From: Rahnella aquatilis CIP 78.65 = ATCC 33071
GTDB lineage: Bacteria; Pseudomonadota; Gammaproteobacteria; Enterobacterales; Enterobacteriaceae
Assembly (NCBI RefSeq): GCF_000241955.1
Contig: NC_016818.1
Span: 3,038,001-3,102,000, forward strand
Length of the DNA stretch: 64,000 nucleotides
Reading direction: 5' to 3'
The notes below the pieces were generated by a model that saw nothing but the letters and a program-made list of their open reading frames with translations, was not told the DNA's origin and made no database searches. Positions 41,163-53,935 of this stretch are shown one piece after another. Position 1 is the stretch's first letter. Each line of letters opens with the position of its first letter. Made by a program: the position numbers and the translations under genes.

Positions 41163-41459
41163 TTATTCTTTCGGAGTGGCATTCTCTACACGACTTTTCA
41201 ATTTCTGTCCCGGACGGAAAGTCACCACACGACGCGCCGTGATCGGAATATCTTCGCCGGTTTTCGGGTTACGTCCCGGACGTTGGTTTTTGTCACGCAG
41301 ATCAAAGTTGCCAAAGCCAGACAGTTTAACTTGCTCGCCATTTTCCAAAGCACGACGTACTTCTTCGAAAAATATTTCAACAAGGTCTTTGGCATCCCGT
41401 TTGCTCAGCCCGAGCTTCTCAAACAGGTGTTCTGACATTTCAGCTTTAGTAAGCGCCAT
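41163..41459 (-). CDS. ihfA: Integration host factor subunit alpha
   Basis: IhfA pairs with IhfB to form IHF, a DNA-bending nucleoid protein used in recombination and transcription. The 98-residue protein has the HU-family DNA-binding arm [26 protein letters not shown] and N-terminal [22 protein letters not shown]. It is the last gene of the pheMST-ihfA operon, four bases after pheT, as in E. coli. Confidence 0.98.
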   Translation of the reverse strand: MALTKAEMSEHLFEKLGLSKRDAKDLVEIFFEEVRRALENGEQVKLSGFGNFDLRDKNQRPGRNPKTGEDIPITARRVVTFRPGQKLKSRVENATPKE

Positions 41460-41463
41460 AGGT

Positions 41464-43851
41464 TCAATCCCTCAAGGATGCTTGGAATCGCTGTTTTAGA
41501 GCCTCTACACATTTTGCAACGGTAGCGGCGATCTCCTCTTCTTCCAGTGTACGGCCGGTATCCTGCAACACCAGACTGATAGCCAGGCTCTTGTAACCCT
41601 CAGCTACGCCCTTGCCACGGTACACATCAAACAAGTTTACGCCAACTACCTGATTTGCGCCAACTTTCTTACACTCTGCCAAAATATCATCTGCGGCCAC
41701 GTTTTCGGCCACTACAACAGCGATGTCACGACGGTTCGCCGGGAAGCGGGAAATCTCTTTCGCATCAGGCAGTACGCGGTCCGCGACCTTGTTCCACAAC
41801 AGTTCGAAGACCACCGTACGGCCATTAAGATCGAGTTTACGTTCCAGCTCAGGGTGTACTACACCAATGAAACCAATACGTTCGCCATGCAAATAAATCG
41901 CAGCGCTCTGCCCAGGATGCAACGCAGGATTCGCTTCCACCCTGAACTGCACATCGTTCATTTTGCCGGTAAGCTCAAGAATAGCCTCAAGATCACCTTT
42001 CAAATCGTAGTAGTCAACTGCCTGACGCGCCAGATCCCAATGCTCTTCATTTTTAGTGCCTGAGATCACACCAGACAGCATGACGTCCTGACGGATACCC
42101 AAATCGGCTTGACTATCAGGCACAAAGCGCAGGCCGCTTTCAAATAAACGTACGCGACTTTGCTGACGATTTTGGTTATTGACCACCGCAGTCAGCAGAC
42201 CTGACCACAGGGAAAGACGCATGGCGGACATTTCTACCGAGATCGGGCTAGGCAGAATCAGCGCTTCTTCGCCAGGATGCAGCAGAGCCTGCACTTTTGG
42301 ATCGACAAAACTGTAAGTGATCGCTTCCTGGAAACCGCGGTCAACCAGCAGATTTTTCACACGTTTCAGCGAAAGATTGGCTTCACGGTGTTTAGTCATC
42401 ACCAGGCTGGCTTTCACCGGTACATCAGGGATATTGTTGTAGCCGTAAACACGGGCCACCTCTTCCACCAGGTCTTCTTCGATTTGCATATCGAAGCGCC
42501 AGCTTGGTGCAACAGCCACCCAGTGATCGCCGTGATGCTGAACCTGGCAACCCAGACGGGTCAGAATGTCAGTGACCTGTGCATCTTCAACGTGATGGCC
42601 GATCAGGCGATCCAGCTTTTCACGACGCAGGGTGATAGTTGCCGCTTTCGGCAAATCAGCTTCGGAAGTGGCTTCAATAACCGGGCCCGCTTCCCCGCCG
42701 CAAATACTCAGCAACAATGCAGTCGCGCGTTCAATGGCTTTGAATTGTAGTTGGGGATCAACACCACGCTCATAGCGATGGGATGCATCAGTGTGCAGAC
42801 CCTGGCGACGAGCACGACCGGTGATGGACAGTGGCGCGAAGAAAGCAGATTCCAGCAGGACATCCTGCGTCTCGTCGTTCACACCTGAATGTTCACCACC
42901 AAAGATACCGGCCATCGCCAGCGCTTTCTCATGGTCTGCAATCACCAGCGTATCTTCCGCAAGTTTCGCCTGTGTACCATCAAGCAAAGTCAGCGGTTCG
43001 CCTGGCTGCGCCATGCGCACAACAATGCCGCCACTGATGCGGTTCAGATCAAACGCATGCATTGGCTGACCGAGTTCGATTAACACGTAGTTAGTGATAT
43101 CCACCACAGCGTCGATAGAACGGGTACCGCAACGACGCAGTTTTTCACGCATCCACAGCGGCGTTGGCGCTTTAACGTTGATGCCTTTAATAACGCGCCC
43201 CAGATAACGTGGACACGCTTGTGGTGCCTGCACATCAATGGAAAGGGTGGCATCAATAGTGGCTTTTACCGGGTTCATTTCCGGCTCAACCAGTGGCAAC
43301 TGGTTAATAACAGCGACATCACGCGCTACGCCAAGGATACCCAGACAGTCAGCACGGTTTGGCGTTACGCTGATTTCAATCGTGGTGTCGTCGAGCTTCA
43401 GGAATTCACGGATATCGGTGCCGACCGGCGCATCCAGCGGCAGTTCGATGATACCGTCATGATCTTCGGAAATACCCAACTCAGAGAAAGAACACAACAT
43501 GCCTTCTGAAGGTTCACCACGCAGTTTGGCCGCTTTGATTTTGAAATCACCCGGCAATACAGCACCCACAGTCGCTACCGCAACTTTAAGGCCCTGACGG
43601 CAGTTTGGTGCGCCACAGACGATATCCAGCAGACGATCCCCGCCCACGTTGACTTTGGTCACACGCAGTTTGTCTGCGTTCGGGTGCTGACCGCATTCGA
43701 CAACCTCACCGACAACCACGCCATTAAATGCGCCTGCAACCGGCTCAATGCCATCAACTTCCAGGCCGGCCATGGTAATTTGGTCTGATAATGCTTCGCT
43801 GCTGATGGCTGGGTTTACCCACTCACGCAACCAGAGTTCACTGAATTTCAT
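41464..43851 (-). CDS. pheT: Phenylalanyl-tRNA synthetase beta subunit
   Basis: PheT is the large subunit of the alpha2-beta2 enzyme that charges tRNA-Phe; it also carries the editing site. The 795-residue protein has the N-terminal tRNA-binding OB fold ([22 protein letters not shown]), the B3/B4 editing domain, the B5 domain and the C-terminal anticodon-binding domain ([14 protein letters not shown]). It is 14 bases downstream of pheS and 4 bases upstream of ihfA. Confidence 0.98.
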   Translation of the reverse strand: MKFSELWLREWVNPAISSEALSDQITMAGLEVDGIEPVAGAFNGVVVGEVVECGQHPNADKLRVTKVNVGGDRLLDIVCGAPNCRQGLKVAVATVGAVLPGDFKIKAAKLRGEPSEGMLCSFSELGISEDHDGIIELPLDAPVGTDIREFLKLDDTTIEISVTPNRADCLGILGVARDVAVINQLPLVEPEMNPVKATIDATLSIDVQAPQACPRYLGRVIKGINVKAPTPLWMREKLRRCGTRSIDAVVDITNYVLIELGQPMHAFDLNRISGGIVVRMAQPGEPLTLLDGTQAKLAEDTLVIADHEKALAMAGIFGGEHSGVNDETQDVLLESAFFAPLSITGRARRQGLHTDASHRYERGVDPQLQFKAIERATALLLSICGGEAGPVIEATSEADLPKAATITLRREKLDRLIGHHVEDAQVTDILTRLGCQVQHHGDHWVAVAPSWRFDMQIEEDLVEEVARVYGYNNIPDVPVKASLVMTKHREANLSLKRVKNLLVDRGFQEAITYSFVDPKVQALLHPGEEALILPSPISVEMSAMRLSLWSGLLTAVVNNQNRQQSRVRLFESGLRFVPDSQADLGIRQDVMLSGVISGTKNEEHWDLARQAVDYYDLKGDLEAILELTGKMNDVQFRVEANPALHPGQSAAIYLHGERIGFIGVVHPELERKLDLNGRTVVFELLWNKVADRVLPDAKEISRFPANRRDIAVVVAENVAADDILAECKKVGANQVVGVNLFDVYRGKGVAEGYKSLAISLVLQDTGRTLEEEEIAATVAKCVEALKQRFQASLRD

Positions 43852-43865
43852 GTGATATTCCCGCC

Positions 43866-44999
<1,134 letters not shown>

Positions 45000-45022
45000 T
45001 TACGCGCGAAAGCCTTCCTGAG

Positions 45023-45067
45023 TCAGGCGCTAAAGTAAAAAAAGAAACGGAAAATAGCAGCATTCAT
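45023..45067 (-). CDS. pheM: pheST operon leader peptide PheM
   Basis: A 14-residue leader peptide, MNAAIFRFFFYFSA, with five phenylalanines. It differs from the E. coli PheM peptide only at the last residue. Ribosome stalling here when charged tRNA-Phe is scarce prevents the downstream terminator at 44951-44976 from forming, raising pheST expression. The upstream stretch (AAGGTAACGCAAGC before the ATG) holds a Shine-Dalgarno-like AAGG. Confidence 0.95.
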   Translation of the reverse strand: MNAAIFRFFFYFSA

Positions 45068-45200
45068 GCTTGCGTTACCTTATCGGTTGTAAATCTTGTA
45101 CCGGGATTCTGAATATCAAACAAAGGGTATTAAACAACGAAACAGAATGTTTTTAAACACAAAATATAAAAGAGGGAGCAAGCTCCCCCTTTCACCTGAC

Positions 45201-45572
<372 letters not shown>

Positions 45573-45599
45573 TTATATTCTAGATGAAAAAAAGTGTAT

Positions 45600-45797
45600 T
45601 TATGCGTACGGCAGACATGCAGAGACCAGACCCAAATCGTTCTTGGATACCAGGCCTTTTGGACGCAAGTGACGTTTACGCTTAGTAGCTTTTTTGGTCA
45701 GAATATGACGCAGGTTTGCGTGCTTACGCTTAAAACCACCGTTGGCGGTTTTTTTGAAGCGTTTAGCGGCGCCGCGTACTGTTTTGATCTTTGGCAT
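45600..45797 (-). CDS. rpmI: 50S ribosomal protein L35
   Basis: L35 is a small basic large-subunit protein. The 65-residue protein from [14 protein letters not shown] (ATG at 45797) to [11 protein letters not shown] matches E. coli in length. The four-codon longer reading (MEFK) has no family support. It lies between infC and rplT. Confidence 0.98.
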   Translation of the reverse strand: MPKIKTVRGAAKRFKKTANGGFKRKHANLRHILTKKATKRKRHLRPKGLVSKNDLGLVSACLPYA

Positions 45798-45892
45798 TTT
45801 AAATTCCACTTCGCATTGTTATTAACATGAATCAGAAAGGCGAATCCAGCATACGCGGTGCAAACACCGCGCAGCAGGATTACTTGGAAGCC

Positions 45893-46447
<555 letters not shown>

Positions 46448-48376
46448 TTATTCCTCCAGTTGATGAAGACTTCTGCTGCGGATTTCCGCCAGCAGTTTGT
46501 CAACGACTTCGCTAACATCCATGCTTCCTAAGTCTTTGCCGCGACGAGTACGAACAGCAACTTTGCCTGCCTCGACCTCTTTATCGCCACAAACTAACAT
46601 ATAAGGAACACGGCGTAGCGTGTGTTCGCGAATTTTAAAGCCAATCTTCTCATTTCTCAAGTCGGCTTTAACGCGAATGCCTGCATCTTGCAGTTTTTTA
46701 GTTAATTCTTCGACATAGGTAGCTTGTGAGTCAGTGATATTCATGATCACTACCTGTACCGGAGCCATCCAGGTTGGGAAGAAGCCCGCGTATTCTTCAG
46801 TCAGAATACCGATGAAGCGCTCCATTGAACCCAGGATAGCACGGTGAATCATTACCGGAACCTGACGGTCGTTACTTTCGCCAATATAAGAGGCGTTCAA
46901 ACGACCCGGTAATGAAAAGTCGAGCTGCACGGTACCACACTGCCACGCACGATCCAAACAATCATGCAAGGTAAATTCAATTTTCGGACCGTAGAACGCG
47001 CCTTCACCCGGTTGATATTCGAACGGAATGTCGTTTTCAGTCAGCGCAGCTGCCAGATCATCCTCAGCGCGAGTCCACATTTCGTCAGTACCAATGCGCT
47101 TCTCAGGGCGGGTGGATAATTTCACCACAATCTTTTCGAAGCCAAAAGTGCTGTACATGTCGTAAACCATGCGGATACAGCTGTTCACCTCATCACGCAC
47201 CTGCTCTTCAGTACAGAAGATGTGAGCATCGTCCTGAGTGAAGCCACGAACGCGCATCAGGCCGTGCAATGCGCCAGAGGGTTCATTACGGTGGCAACTG
47301 CCGAATTCAGCCATACGCAATGGCAGGTCACGGTATGATTTCAGCCCCTGATTGAAGATCTGAACGTGCCCCGGACAGTTCATTGGCTTGATGCAATATT
47401 CACGGTTTTCAGAAGAAGTGGTGAACATTGCTTCTTTGTAGTTTTCCCAGTGACCTGTTTTTTCCCACAGCACGCGGTCCATCATGAACGGGCCTTTCAC
47501 TTCCTGATAGTCGTATGACTTCAGTTTCATGCGTACGAAGGCTTCCAGTTCACGGAAAATAGTCCAGCCGTCGTTGTGCCAGAACACCATACCTGGCGCT
47601 TCTTCCTGCATGTGGTACAGGTCAAGCTGCTTACCAATCTTACGGTGATCGCGTTTACCGGCCTCTTCCAGACGCTGAATATAGGCATTAAGTTGCTTTT
47701 TATCTGCCCATGCAGTGCCGTAGATACGTTGCAGCATTTTGTTATCACTGTTGCCACGCCAGTAAGCACCGGAGGTTTTCTGCAGTTTGAAATGATGGCA
47801 GAAACGCATGTTCGGTACGTGCGGACCACGGCACATATCGACGTATTCTTCATGGTGGTACAAGCCCGGACGATCATCATGACTGATGTTCTCATCCAGA
47901 ATCGCCACTTTGTATTCTTCGCCACGGCTTGCAAAGGTATCGCGCGCTTCCTGCCAGCTGACTTTCGTTTTAATGACGTCGTAATTCTTTTCAGCCAGTT
48001 CGTGCATGCGCTTTTCAAGCAGTTCGATATCTTCCTGAGTCAGCGTACGATCTAAATCGACGTCGTAGTAGAAGCCATTATCGATAACCGGGCCGATTGC
48101 CATTTTGGTGTCTGGCCACAGTTGTTTAATGGCATGACCCAAAAGGTGCGCACAGGAGTGACGCAAAATTTCAAGACCGGCTTCGTCTTTCGCGGTGATG
48201 ATCGCCAGTTGTGCATCCACTTCAATCAGATCGGTTGCATCCACCAGTTCGCCGTTAACACGACCAGCAATACAGGCTTTCGCCAGGCCTGGACCGATAT
48301 CAAGGGCAACATCAAGGGGAGAAACGGGGCGATCAAAAACGCGCTGGCTTCCATCAGGAAGAGTAATGACAGGCAT
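46448..48376 (-). CDS. thrS: Threonyl-tRNA synthetase
   Basis: ThrS charges tRNA-Thr. The 642-residue protein has an N-terminal TGS domain ([23 protein letters not shown]), an editing domain ([16 protein letters not shown] with histidines, and the YVDMCRGPH motif), the class II catalytic core ([33 protein letters not shown]) and a C-terminal anticodon-binding domain. The last codons include the GGAGGAAT that serves as Shine-Dalgarno for infC. A tRNA-like operator hairpin precedes the start. Confidence 0.98.
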   Translation of the reverse strand: MPVITLPDGSQRVFDRPVSPLDVALDIGPGLAKACIAGRVNGELVDATDLIEVDAQLAIITAKDEAGLEILRHSCAHLLGHAIKQLWPDTKMAIGPVIDNGFYYDVDLDRTLTQEDIELLEKRMHELAEKNYDVIKTKVSWQEARDTFASRGEEYKVAILDENISHDDRPGLYHHEEYVDMCRGPHVPNMRFCHHFKLQKTSGAYWRGNSDNKMLQRIYGTAWADKKQLNAYIQRLEEAGKRDHRKIGKQLDLYHMQEEAPGMVFWHNDGWTIFRELEAFVRMKLKSYDYQEVKGPFMMDRVLWEKTGHWENYKEAMFTTSSENREYCIKPMNCPGHVQIFNQGLKSYRDLPLRMAEFGSCHRNEPSGALHGLMRVRGFTQDDAHIFCTEEQVRDEVNSCIRMVYDMYSTFGFEKIVVKLSTRPEKRIGTDEMWTRAEDDLAAALTENDIPFEYQPGEGAFYGPKIEFTLHDCLDRAWQCGTVQLDFSLPGRLNASYIGESNDRQVPVMIHRAILGSMERFIGILTEEYAGFFPTWMAPVQVVIMNITDSQATYVEELTKKLQDAGIRVKADLRNEKIGFKIREHTLRRVPYMLVCGDKEVEAGKVAVRTRRGKDLGSMDVSEVVDKLLAEIRSRSLHQLEE

Positions 48377-48398
48377 GCTAATTCCTTAATCTACAGTG

Positions 48399-48456
48399 GT
48401 GCCCCACACGACAGAGCACATCTAGAAAAATATTTGAGTTTAACTACATGTAGTTA
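48399..48456 (-). promoter_or_regulatory. thrS autoregulatory operator with an anticodon-arm mimic
   Basis: On the minus strand 48419-48399 folds into a seven-pair stem with a seven-base loop, GUCGUGU. The central triplet CGU equals a threonine tRNA anticodon and lies 32-34 bases before the AUG. E. coli thrS mRNA has the same kind of mimic, bound by ThrRS to block ribosome binding. Farther upstream, TAACTACATGTAGTTA (48441-48456) is a perfect 16-base palindrome that may form the second operator stem. Confidence 0.8.
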
Positions 48457-48665
48457 TTCACGCTATTTAGCTTTACCTTGCCAAATATAGGCACCCTGAA
48501 TACATCATCTCATTGTACCGGGATGCGACGCGAAAACAGGCGATGAGTTTAGCATTCGTAAAGTGCGAATTTCCAGCAACCTGTGTTGCTATACACGGAT
48601 ATTTTTCGTGTAATCTCCCCTGACACGTTAAGTTAACCTGGGCAGCATTTTAAAAAGGGATGGAT

Positions 48666-49346
48666 ATGACAGAAGTCAGGCAGTTGTTTGAAGTACTGGG
48701 ATTGGGCCTGATGGTACTGCTTCCGCTGGCAAATCCGCTGACAACCGTGGCTTTGATGCTCGGCCTTTCAGGGAATATGACCACACAGGAAAGAAACCAG
48801 CAGTCGCTGATGGCCTCAGTGTATGTGTTTATCATCATGATGGTGGCGTATTACGCAGGACAGGTGGTGATGAATACGTTCGGGATTTCCATTCCCGGTC
48901 TGCGCATTGCGGGGGGGCTTATTGTCACCTTTATCGGTTTCAGAATGCTGTTCCCGCAGCCACACGTGGAGGAAAGAATCCTTATCGAAAACAAAACGGC
49001 TGAAATGAAGAAGCAGGATTCACCGAATATCGCTTTTGTTCCTCTTGCGATGCCAAGTACCGCCGGACCGGGTACCATCGCCATGATCATCAGCAGCGCG
49101 TCGACAGTAAGGTCATCTGACTTTCCGCACTGGATCATTACCGTTGCGCCGGTGATGATTTTCTTTTTAGTGGGGTTGATTTTATGGATCTCTCTGCGCA
49201 GTTCCGGGGCGATTATGCGTCTGGTCGGGAAAAGCGGGATTGAAGCAATTTCACGTCTGATGGGATTTTTGCTGGTGTGTATGGGCGTTCAGTTCGTTAT
49301 CAACGGTGTTATTGAGATTATCAAAACCTTCCCGCCAGCAGCCTGA
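48666..49346 (+). CDS. marC: MarC family inner membrane protein
   Basis: MarC is a six-helix inner-membrane protein of unknown function, once linked to multidrug resistance without proof. The protein shares long stretches with E. coli MarC, such as [46 protein letters not shown] and [24 protein letters not shown] prefer the ATG at 48666 (226 residues), with AAGGG at better spacing; an in-frame ATG two codons upstream is possible. In E. coli marC lies next to marRAB, so its location here is different. Confidence 0.9.
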   Translation: MTEVRQLFEVLGLGLMVLLPLANPLTTVALMLGLSGNMTTQERNQQSLMASVYVFIIMMVAYYAGQVVMNTFGISIPGLRIAGGLIVTFIGFRMLFPQPHVEERILIENKTAEMKKQDSPNIAFVPLAMPSTAGPGTIAMIISSASTVRSSDFPHWIITVAPVMIFFLVGLILWISLRSSGAIMRLVGKSGIEAISRLMGFLLVCMGVQFVINGVIEIIKTFPPAA

Positions 49347-49394
49347 GCCACTGGCGGAAACATCAATGCTTACCGCATGGCAAGGTAAGCATTG
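49332..49394. terminator. Hairpins between convergent marC and emtA
   Basis: CCGCCAG/CTGGCGG (49332-49357) spans the marC stop. CAATGCTTACC/GGTAAGCATTG (49364-49394), a perfect 11-base stem, spans the last codons and stop of emtA. Neither has a good T tract, so they may end transcription only in part or stabilise 3' ends. Confidence 0.5.
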
Positions 49395-50005
49395 TTCACT
49401 TTCCACAAATAGCGTGGAGCTTGTGGTGCCGGATGTTTTTTCTGCACATGGGCAGAAAACTCAGCAGGCGTCATCAGATTGATTTTCGCAATCGCATACG
49501 TTTTATCTTTATCAAACGTTCTCAGCAACGCCCCTGCTCCGTTCACATACGCCAGCGTGGTGGCGTAACGGCGGGTTTCAGGGTTATTAATGCCGGCAAG
49601 CTGCTGTTGTAAAATGCTTAAATAAGCCGTTCCAAGATCGATGTTCACCGCCGGATCTTTTAAATCACGCGGGGTAGGCTGACCGTAACGACCTTTCATC
49701 CGGTAGGCATCGCGTCCTGCCGTTGAGGCCTTTAGCTGCATTAACCCAATCGCATTCGATTTGCTGACAACGGTTGGGTTATATCCAGATTCGACCTGAA
49801 TGATTGCTTTAACAAGTGTTTCGTCGACGCCGTAAGTATTTGCCGCCTGGTGAATAACATCACCATAAGGCCCCGGATGCATTAGTGAGGTATCGCGCTG
49901 AGGTGGCGGCGATGGATTCAAAAAATGCGTAGTCTGAACCGGTGTTTCTTTAGCGCAACCCGCCAGCAACAGCGCGGCCATCAAATAAAGAATGTTTGGT
50001 TTCAC
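49370..50005 (-). CDS. emtA: Lytic murein transglycosylase, EmtA/MltE-like lipoprotein
   Basis: This SLT-family enzyme cleaves glycan strands of peptidoglycan to 1,6-anhydromuramyl products. The 211-residue precursor, from a GTG at 50005, has a signal peptide and lipobox LAGC with the cysteine at residue 17. The catalytic glutamate lies in AIIQVESGYNPTVVSKSNAIGLMQLKASTAGRD, and AYVNGAGALLRTF is conserved. It aligns with E. coli EmtA (203 residues) in the catalytic domain but has a different N-terminal linker rich in proline. A longer reading from 50059 would place the signal peptide internally. Confidence 0.88.
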   Translation of the reverse strand: MKPNILYLMAALLLAGCAKETPVQTTHFLNPSPPPQRDTSLMHPGPYGDVIHQAANTYGVDETLVKAIIQVESGYNPTVVSKSNAIGLMQLKASTAGRDAYRMKGRYGQPTPRDLKDPAVNIDLGTAYLSILQQQLAGINNPETRRYATTLAYVNGAGALLRTFDKDKTYAIAKINLMTPAEFSAHVQKKHPAPQAPRYLWKVNNAYLAMR

Positions 50006-50327
50006 GTTATCTCTCTCGCGACTGGGACGAGATGTAGCATATACATCTTCTTCCAACACCTGAATATATTTTTAGTCTATTATTATTATTGTTTTGTTAA
50101 ACAAGGGGGTTAGGAATATGTCGATAAGACAATTCCGCTTATAAAACCTCTTTCATGTCACATATTCCTAAATTAACCTGTTCGCTGATGACGATTTCTA
50201 TTTAGTCATCTCAGAAATTGCATAAATTGACGTCATCATCTGATTCAGCCGTGCGCCGGATCGGGTTTTCGAAGCTGAAAAAACGCTAACTTAATGAATT
50301 ATCGGGCCAGTCAGAAGGGGTAATACC
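50006..50327. other. Divergent emtA-yniA spacer
   Basis: No gene is visible in these 322 bases. The part near 50070-50100 is AT-rich with repeated ATT units and probably holds the emtA promoter. GAAGGGG lies nine to ten bases before the yniA start. I see no clear operator. Confidence 0.4.
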
Positions 50328-51197
50328 ATGTGGCAAGCCGTCAATCGTTTGTTGAGTGAACACTTAGGCAATGCTGAAATTCGCGAACGTGTTGAGCTTC
50401 CGGGAGGCGAAATCCACCCGGCCTGGCGGCTGAGTTACGGCGACAGGGACGTGTTTGTAAAATGCAATGCGCGCGAAATGTTGCCTATCTTTGCCGCTGA
50501 AGCCGATCAACTGGCCCTGCTTGCGCGTAGCCAGACTGTCCGGGTGCCGGAAGTGTATGGTGTAGGTAGCGACCGTGATTACAGTTTCCTCTTACTCGAA
50601 TATATCCCGCAAAAACCTTTGGATGCACATAATGCCTATGTGTTAGGCCAGCAACTTGCCACGTTGCACCAGTGGAGTGAACAACTGCAATTCGGTCTGG
50701 ATTTCGATAATGAACTGGCGACGCTTCCTCAACCTAACAGCTGGCAACGGCGCTGGGCCACTTTTTTTGCTGAGCAACGTATTGGCTGGCAGTTGCAACT
50801 GGCCGCCGAAAAAGGGATGACGTTTGGCAATATCGAAGATATCACCGCCATGGTTCATGCACGTTTACAGAATCATCAGCCGCAACCTTCACTTTTACAC
50901 GGCGATTTATGGCCGCATAACTGTGGCTTATCTGATGATGGCCCGGTGATTTTTGATCCCGCCTGCTACTGGGGAGACCGGGAATGCGATCTGGCGATGT
51001 TGCCGTTGTACCCCAATGTTCCGCCACAATTATATGATGGCTATCAGAGTAAAACGCCACTCCCTGACGACTTCATTTCGAGGCAACCGGTCTACCAGTT
51101 ATATTACCTGCTTAACCGCAGTAATTTATTCGGTGGTCAGCATCTTGTCGTGGCGCAACGCGCCATCGAAAGGTTGTTACACGAAGATATCAGTTAG
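50328..51197 (+). CDS. yniA: Fructosamine kinase family protein YniA
   Basis: YniA belongs to the fructosamine-3-kinase family of aminoglycoside-phosphotransferase-fold kinases, which act on ketosamines formed by protein glycation. The physiological substrate of YniA is not settled. The 289-residue protein has the catalytic motif LLHGDLWPHNCG near residue 190 and the metal-binding stretch FDPACYWGDRECDLAML. It aligns end to end with E. coli YniA (286). It is followed by convergent yniB, as in E. coli, but pfkB and neighbours that precede it in E. coli are absent. Confidence 0.93.
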   Translation: MWQAVNRLLSEHLGNAEIRERVELPGGEIHPAWRLSYGDRDVFVKCNAREMLPIFAAEADQLALLARSQTVRVPEVYGVGSDRDYSFLLLEYIPQKPLDAHNAYVLGQQLATLHQWSEQLQFGLDFDNELATLPQPNSWQRRWATFFAEQRIGWQLQLAAEKGMTFGNIEDITAMVHARLQNHQPQPSLLHGDLWPHNCGLSDDGPVIFDPACYWGDRECDLAMLPLYPNVPPQLYDGYQSKTPLPDDFISRQPVYQLYYLLNRSNLFGGQHLVVAQRAIERLLHEDIS

Positions 51198-51222
51198 CGG
51201 GATGACTATTTTAGCACTGTGT

Positions 51223-51262
51223 AAATAAGGCCTGAACACGTTAATATTCAGGCCTTATTTTT
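51223..51262. terminator. Bidirectional terminator between yniA and yniB
   Basis: AAATAAGGCCTGAA/TTCAGGCCTTATTT is a perfect 14-base stem with a ten-base loop. T-rich sequence follows on the plus strand and weakly T-rich sequence on the minus strand. Confidence 0.85.
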
Positions 51263-51302
51263 CATGCTCACAGAAACCCGTGATAAATATGCCTTCAAAT
51301 TA

Positions 51303-51851
51303 TCAGGCAATTAATCCTAATAATTTCAAAATGAAATAGCCGATCACAGCGATGATGATGGGCAAAATATACAACGGGAAATACTGCACCAGAATCGTGT
51401 GTCGCGGTATCACGATACGCTCTTCAATTTGCGGACGGGTACGACCTTCAGCACCTTTTGCCTGTTCCAGAATAAGCTGATCCTGGATACCTTCGCGAAT
51501 GTGTTTTACCTGACGGGACATTCTCGCGCCGGAAGCCTGAAGTGCCAGCCCTACGAAAATCAGCCAGTAGATAATGAAGAACATGATGTTTGCGCTGGTG
51601 ACACCCTGCCCTAAAGCCGGCACCGGTGAGTTGTACCAAAAGACGTTGAGAAACGAGGTATTGAACTTCACCATATCCACCATCACGTGGATGAAATCCA
51701 GCATGACCGCGTTGATGCCCTGCTCCGTCTTAGTGTGCTCGTTGATAAAAGTCAGCAAAGAAATCAGCGTGGAAAGCAGCGCAGGGATAAAAATGATCCA
51801 CCCCGCAATTCGTTTAATTACTGCCACACGTCCGGCTTGTTGGTACGTCAT
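51303..51851 (-). CDS. yniB: Inner membrane protein YniB
   Basis: An inner-membrane protein of unknown function. The 182-residue protein has an N-terminal basic segment, then hydrophobic helices (IAGWIIFIPALLSTLISLLTF, IMFFIIYWLIFVGLALQASG and a C-terminal YFPLYILPIIIAVIGYFILKLLGL). An amphipathic charged region (HIREGIQDQLILEQAKGAEGRTRPQIEERI) separates the last two. Location between yniA and hxpB and overall length match E. coli YniB (178). Confidence 0.9.
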   Translation of the reverse strand: MTYQQAGRVAVIKRIAGWIIFIPALLSTLISLLTFINEHTKTEQGINAVMLDFIHVMVDMVKFNTSFLNVFWYNSPVPALGQGVTSANIMFFIIYWLIFVGLALQASGARMSRQVKHIREGIQDQLILEQAKGAEGRTRPQIEERIVIPRHTILVQYFPLYILPIIIAVIGYFILKLLGLIA

Positions 51852-52045
51852 GAATTCCCCTTGTTAGGATACCTAAAGCAACGGCTAAGTTTACCCACAG
51901 AAAGCCTGCTCCGCCCAATGTTTTAATCAGTTAGCGTAATGGTGCACAGGGAACGGACCGTCCTGACCATTTTCACATCAGATTTCACCTGCATTCCCGC
52001 CGATGTTAGAGTGAGTTTCTATTTATTGTGAGGGAGTCCGCTTTC

Positions 52046-52711
52046 ATGGCTTATGTCCGCCCTGTTAATGCAGCAATTTTCGATATGGATGGTCTGTTAA
52101 TTGATTCTGAACGGTTATGGACTCAGGCTGAGCTGGACGTTTTCAGTCGCCTGGGCGTTGATATTTCACAGCGCCATTTGCTACCGGATACGCTGGGTTT
52201 GCGTATCGATCAGGTGGTCAGGATGTGGTATCAGGCGCTTCCGTGGCAGGGGCCTGATCAGGAGGAAGTGTCCTCAATGATCATCGCCCGCACGATTGAA
52301 CTGGTGGAGCAAACCCGGCCGCTGTTGCCTGGCGTTAATCATGCCCTCGAGCTTTGCCGTGAGCAGGGGCTGAAGATTGGCCTCGCGTCTGCATCACCGC
52401 TGTTTATGCTCGATATCGTGCTGGAAATGTTTAATTTACAATCCTTCTTTGAGGTTCGTGTTTCTGCGGAAAAACTGCCGTACAGCAAACCGCATCCTGA
52501 AGTTTATCTGCTGGCTGCCGGAGAATTACAGGTTGATCCGCTGAACTGTGTGACACTCGAAGATTCCTTTAACGGCATGATCGCCACCAAAGCCGCGCGT
52601 ATGCGCTCGGTGGTGGTGCCGGACCATGAATACAGTGTGGATCCTCGCTGGGCGCTCGCCGATGTCAAACTTTCTTCCCTTGAAGAATTGCGTGTGGCAC
52701 ACATCAGCTAA
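52046..52711 (+). CDS. hxpB: Hexitol phosphatase / 2-deoxyglucose-6-phosphatase HxpB (YniC)
   Basis: HxpB is a HAD-superfamily sugar phosphatase acting in E. coli on 2-deoxyglucose-6-phosphate and hexitol phosphates. The 221-residue protein has motif I IFDMDGLLIDSE, motif II LASASPLFM and motif III/IV KPHPEVYLLAA...TLEDSFNGMIA. I chose the ATG at 52046, with AGGGAG nine bases upstream. A GTG six codons upstream overlaps that Shine-Dalgarno site. Confidence 0.94.
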   Translation: MAYVRPVNAAIFDMDGLLIDSERLWTQAELDVFSRLGVDISQRHLLPDTLGLRIDQVVRMWYQALPWQGPDQEEVSSMIIARTIELVEQTRPLLPGVNHALELCREQGLKIGLASASPLFMLDIVLEMFNLQSFFEVRVSAEKLPYSKPHPEVYLLAAGELQVDPLNCVTLEDSFNGMIATKAARMRSVVVPDHEYSVDPRWALADVKLSSLEELRVAHIS

Positions 52712-52850
52712 AATTTATGCGCAGCAGCATGAGCGGCTGCGCATCTTCTCTGCTTTCACTTCTTTTTAAATTGCCTTCCCTACGCATTTCCCCTGCCACA
52801 ATTTTCAAAGCTTCGTTTAATTTCGTAAATCTTGAACTGACTCATAAAAT

Positions 52851-52903
52851 AAATAAAACGTTATTTCATTTTTATTGAATTCATATGCCAATGAACCTAT
52901 GAT
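52851..52903 (+). promoter_or_regulatory. kduID promoter with KdgR-like box
   Basis: TTGAAT (52875-52880) and TATGAT (52898-52903) are 17 bases apart. The 21 bases at 52851-52871, containing AAAACGTTATTTCATTT, resemble the KdgR palindrome of pectin-degrading enterobacteria at about 18 positions and abut the -35. This predicts repression by KdgR, encoded at 57076. The remaining bases between hxpB and kduI show no gene. Confidence 0.65.
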
Positions 52904-53020
52904 TCCTGCAACAAGGACGAGCCGGGAGCTCTCCTGCTTCTGTACGCTGTCACTGCCACGCAACGGTCAGACTAGCCCGGTAAGTCCTCCTTAATATCGT
53001 TATCCATGAGAGGCGCCCAC

Positions 53021-53857
53021 ATGCAAGTTCGTCAAAGTATCCACAGCGACCACGCGAAAATGCTTGATACCGCTGAATTACGCCGTGAATTTCTCATTGA
53101 GAAAATCTTTGAGAAAAATGCCTATACCATGACTTACAGCCACATCGACCGCATCATTGTCGGCGGTGTCATGCCCGCTGAAAAAACGGTATCCGTGGGT
53201 GATGAAGTCGGTAAACAGCTTGGCGTGAGCTATTTTCTCGAACGTCGCGAACTCGGCGTGATTAACATCGGCGGCCCGGGCCTGATTGTGGTTGACGGTA
53301 CGACGTATGAAATCGGTCATGAAGAAGCGTTATATGTCGGCAAAGGGGCAAAGCGGGTCGAGTTCAGCAGCGTTGATGCGTCCAAACCGGCCAAGTTCTA
53401 TTACAACAGTGCGCCGGCCCACACCACTTTCCCGAACAAAAAAATCACGCTGGCGGAAGCCTCTCCGCAGACCATCGGTGATGCAGCCACCAGCAACCGT
53501 CGCACCATCAATAAATTCATCGTGCCGGACGTTCTGGAAACCTGTCAGCTAACCATGGGGCTGACCAAACTGGAAGAAGGAAGTCTGTGGAATACCATGC
53601 CTTGCCATACGCATGAACGCCGTATGGAAGTGTATTTCTACTTCAATATGGAAGCAGAAACCGCCGTGTTCCACATGATGGGACAGCCGCAGGAAACCCG
53701 TCATTTATTAGTGCACAACGAACAGGCTGTCATCTCTCCTAGCTGGTCGATTCACGCCGGTGTGGGTACCAAGAACTATACCTTCATCTGGGGTATGGTC
53801 GGCGAGAATCAGGTATTCGACGACATGGATCACGTCAAAGTCAGCGAACTGCGCTAA
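53021..53857 (+). CDS. kduI: 5-keto-4-deoxyuronate isomerase KduI
   Basis: KduI converts 5-keto-4-deoxyuronate to 3-deoxy-D-glycero-2,5-hexodiulosonate in breakdown of pectin and related uronides. The 278-residue protein equals the E. coli length when started at MQVRQSIHS (53021); the ATG 15 bases upstream gives an unsupported extension. The cupin metal site is visible in [16 protein letters not shown] and SWSIHAGVG. It is followed 78 bases later by kduD, the next enzyme. Confidence 0.97.
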   Translation: MQVRQSIHSDHAKMLDTAELRREFLIEKIFEKNAYTMTYSHIDRIIVGGVMPAEKTVSVGDEVGKQLGVSYFLERRELGVINIGGPGLIVVDGTTYEIGHEEALYVGKGAKRVEFSSVDASKPAKFYYNSAPAHTTFPNKKITLAEASPQTIGDAATSNRRTINKFIVPDVLETCQLTMGLTKLEEGSLWNTMPCHTHERRMEVYFYFNMEAETAVFHMMGQPQETRHLLVHNEQAVISPSWSIHAGVGTKNYTFIWGMVGENQVFDDMDHVKVSELR

Positions 53858-53935
53858 CTCCCTCTTGCTCTGCCTTAACCGGCAGAGCCACTCATTTTTT
53901 ATGGCGAACATGCCGTTGCAAAAGAGACCCTGAAT

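Noticed and set aside
48441..48456. A perfect 16-base palindrome considered as a regulator operator or attachment site.
   Set aside because: It lies in the thrS leader upstream of the anticodon mimic and is better explained as part of the thrS translational operator.
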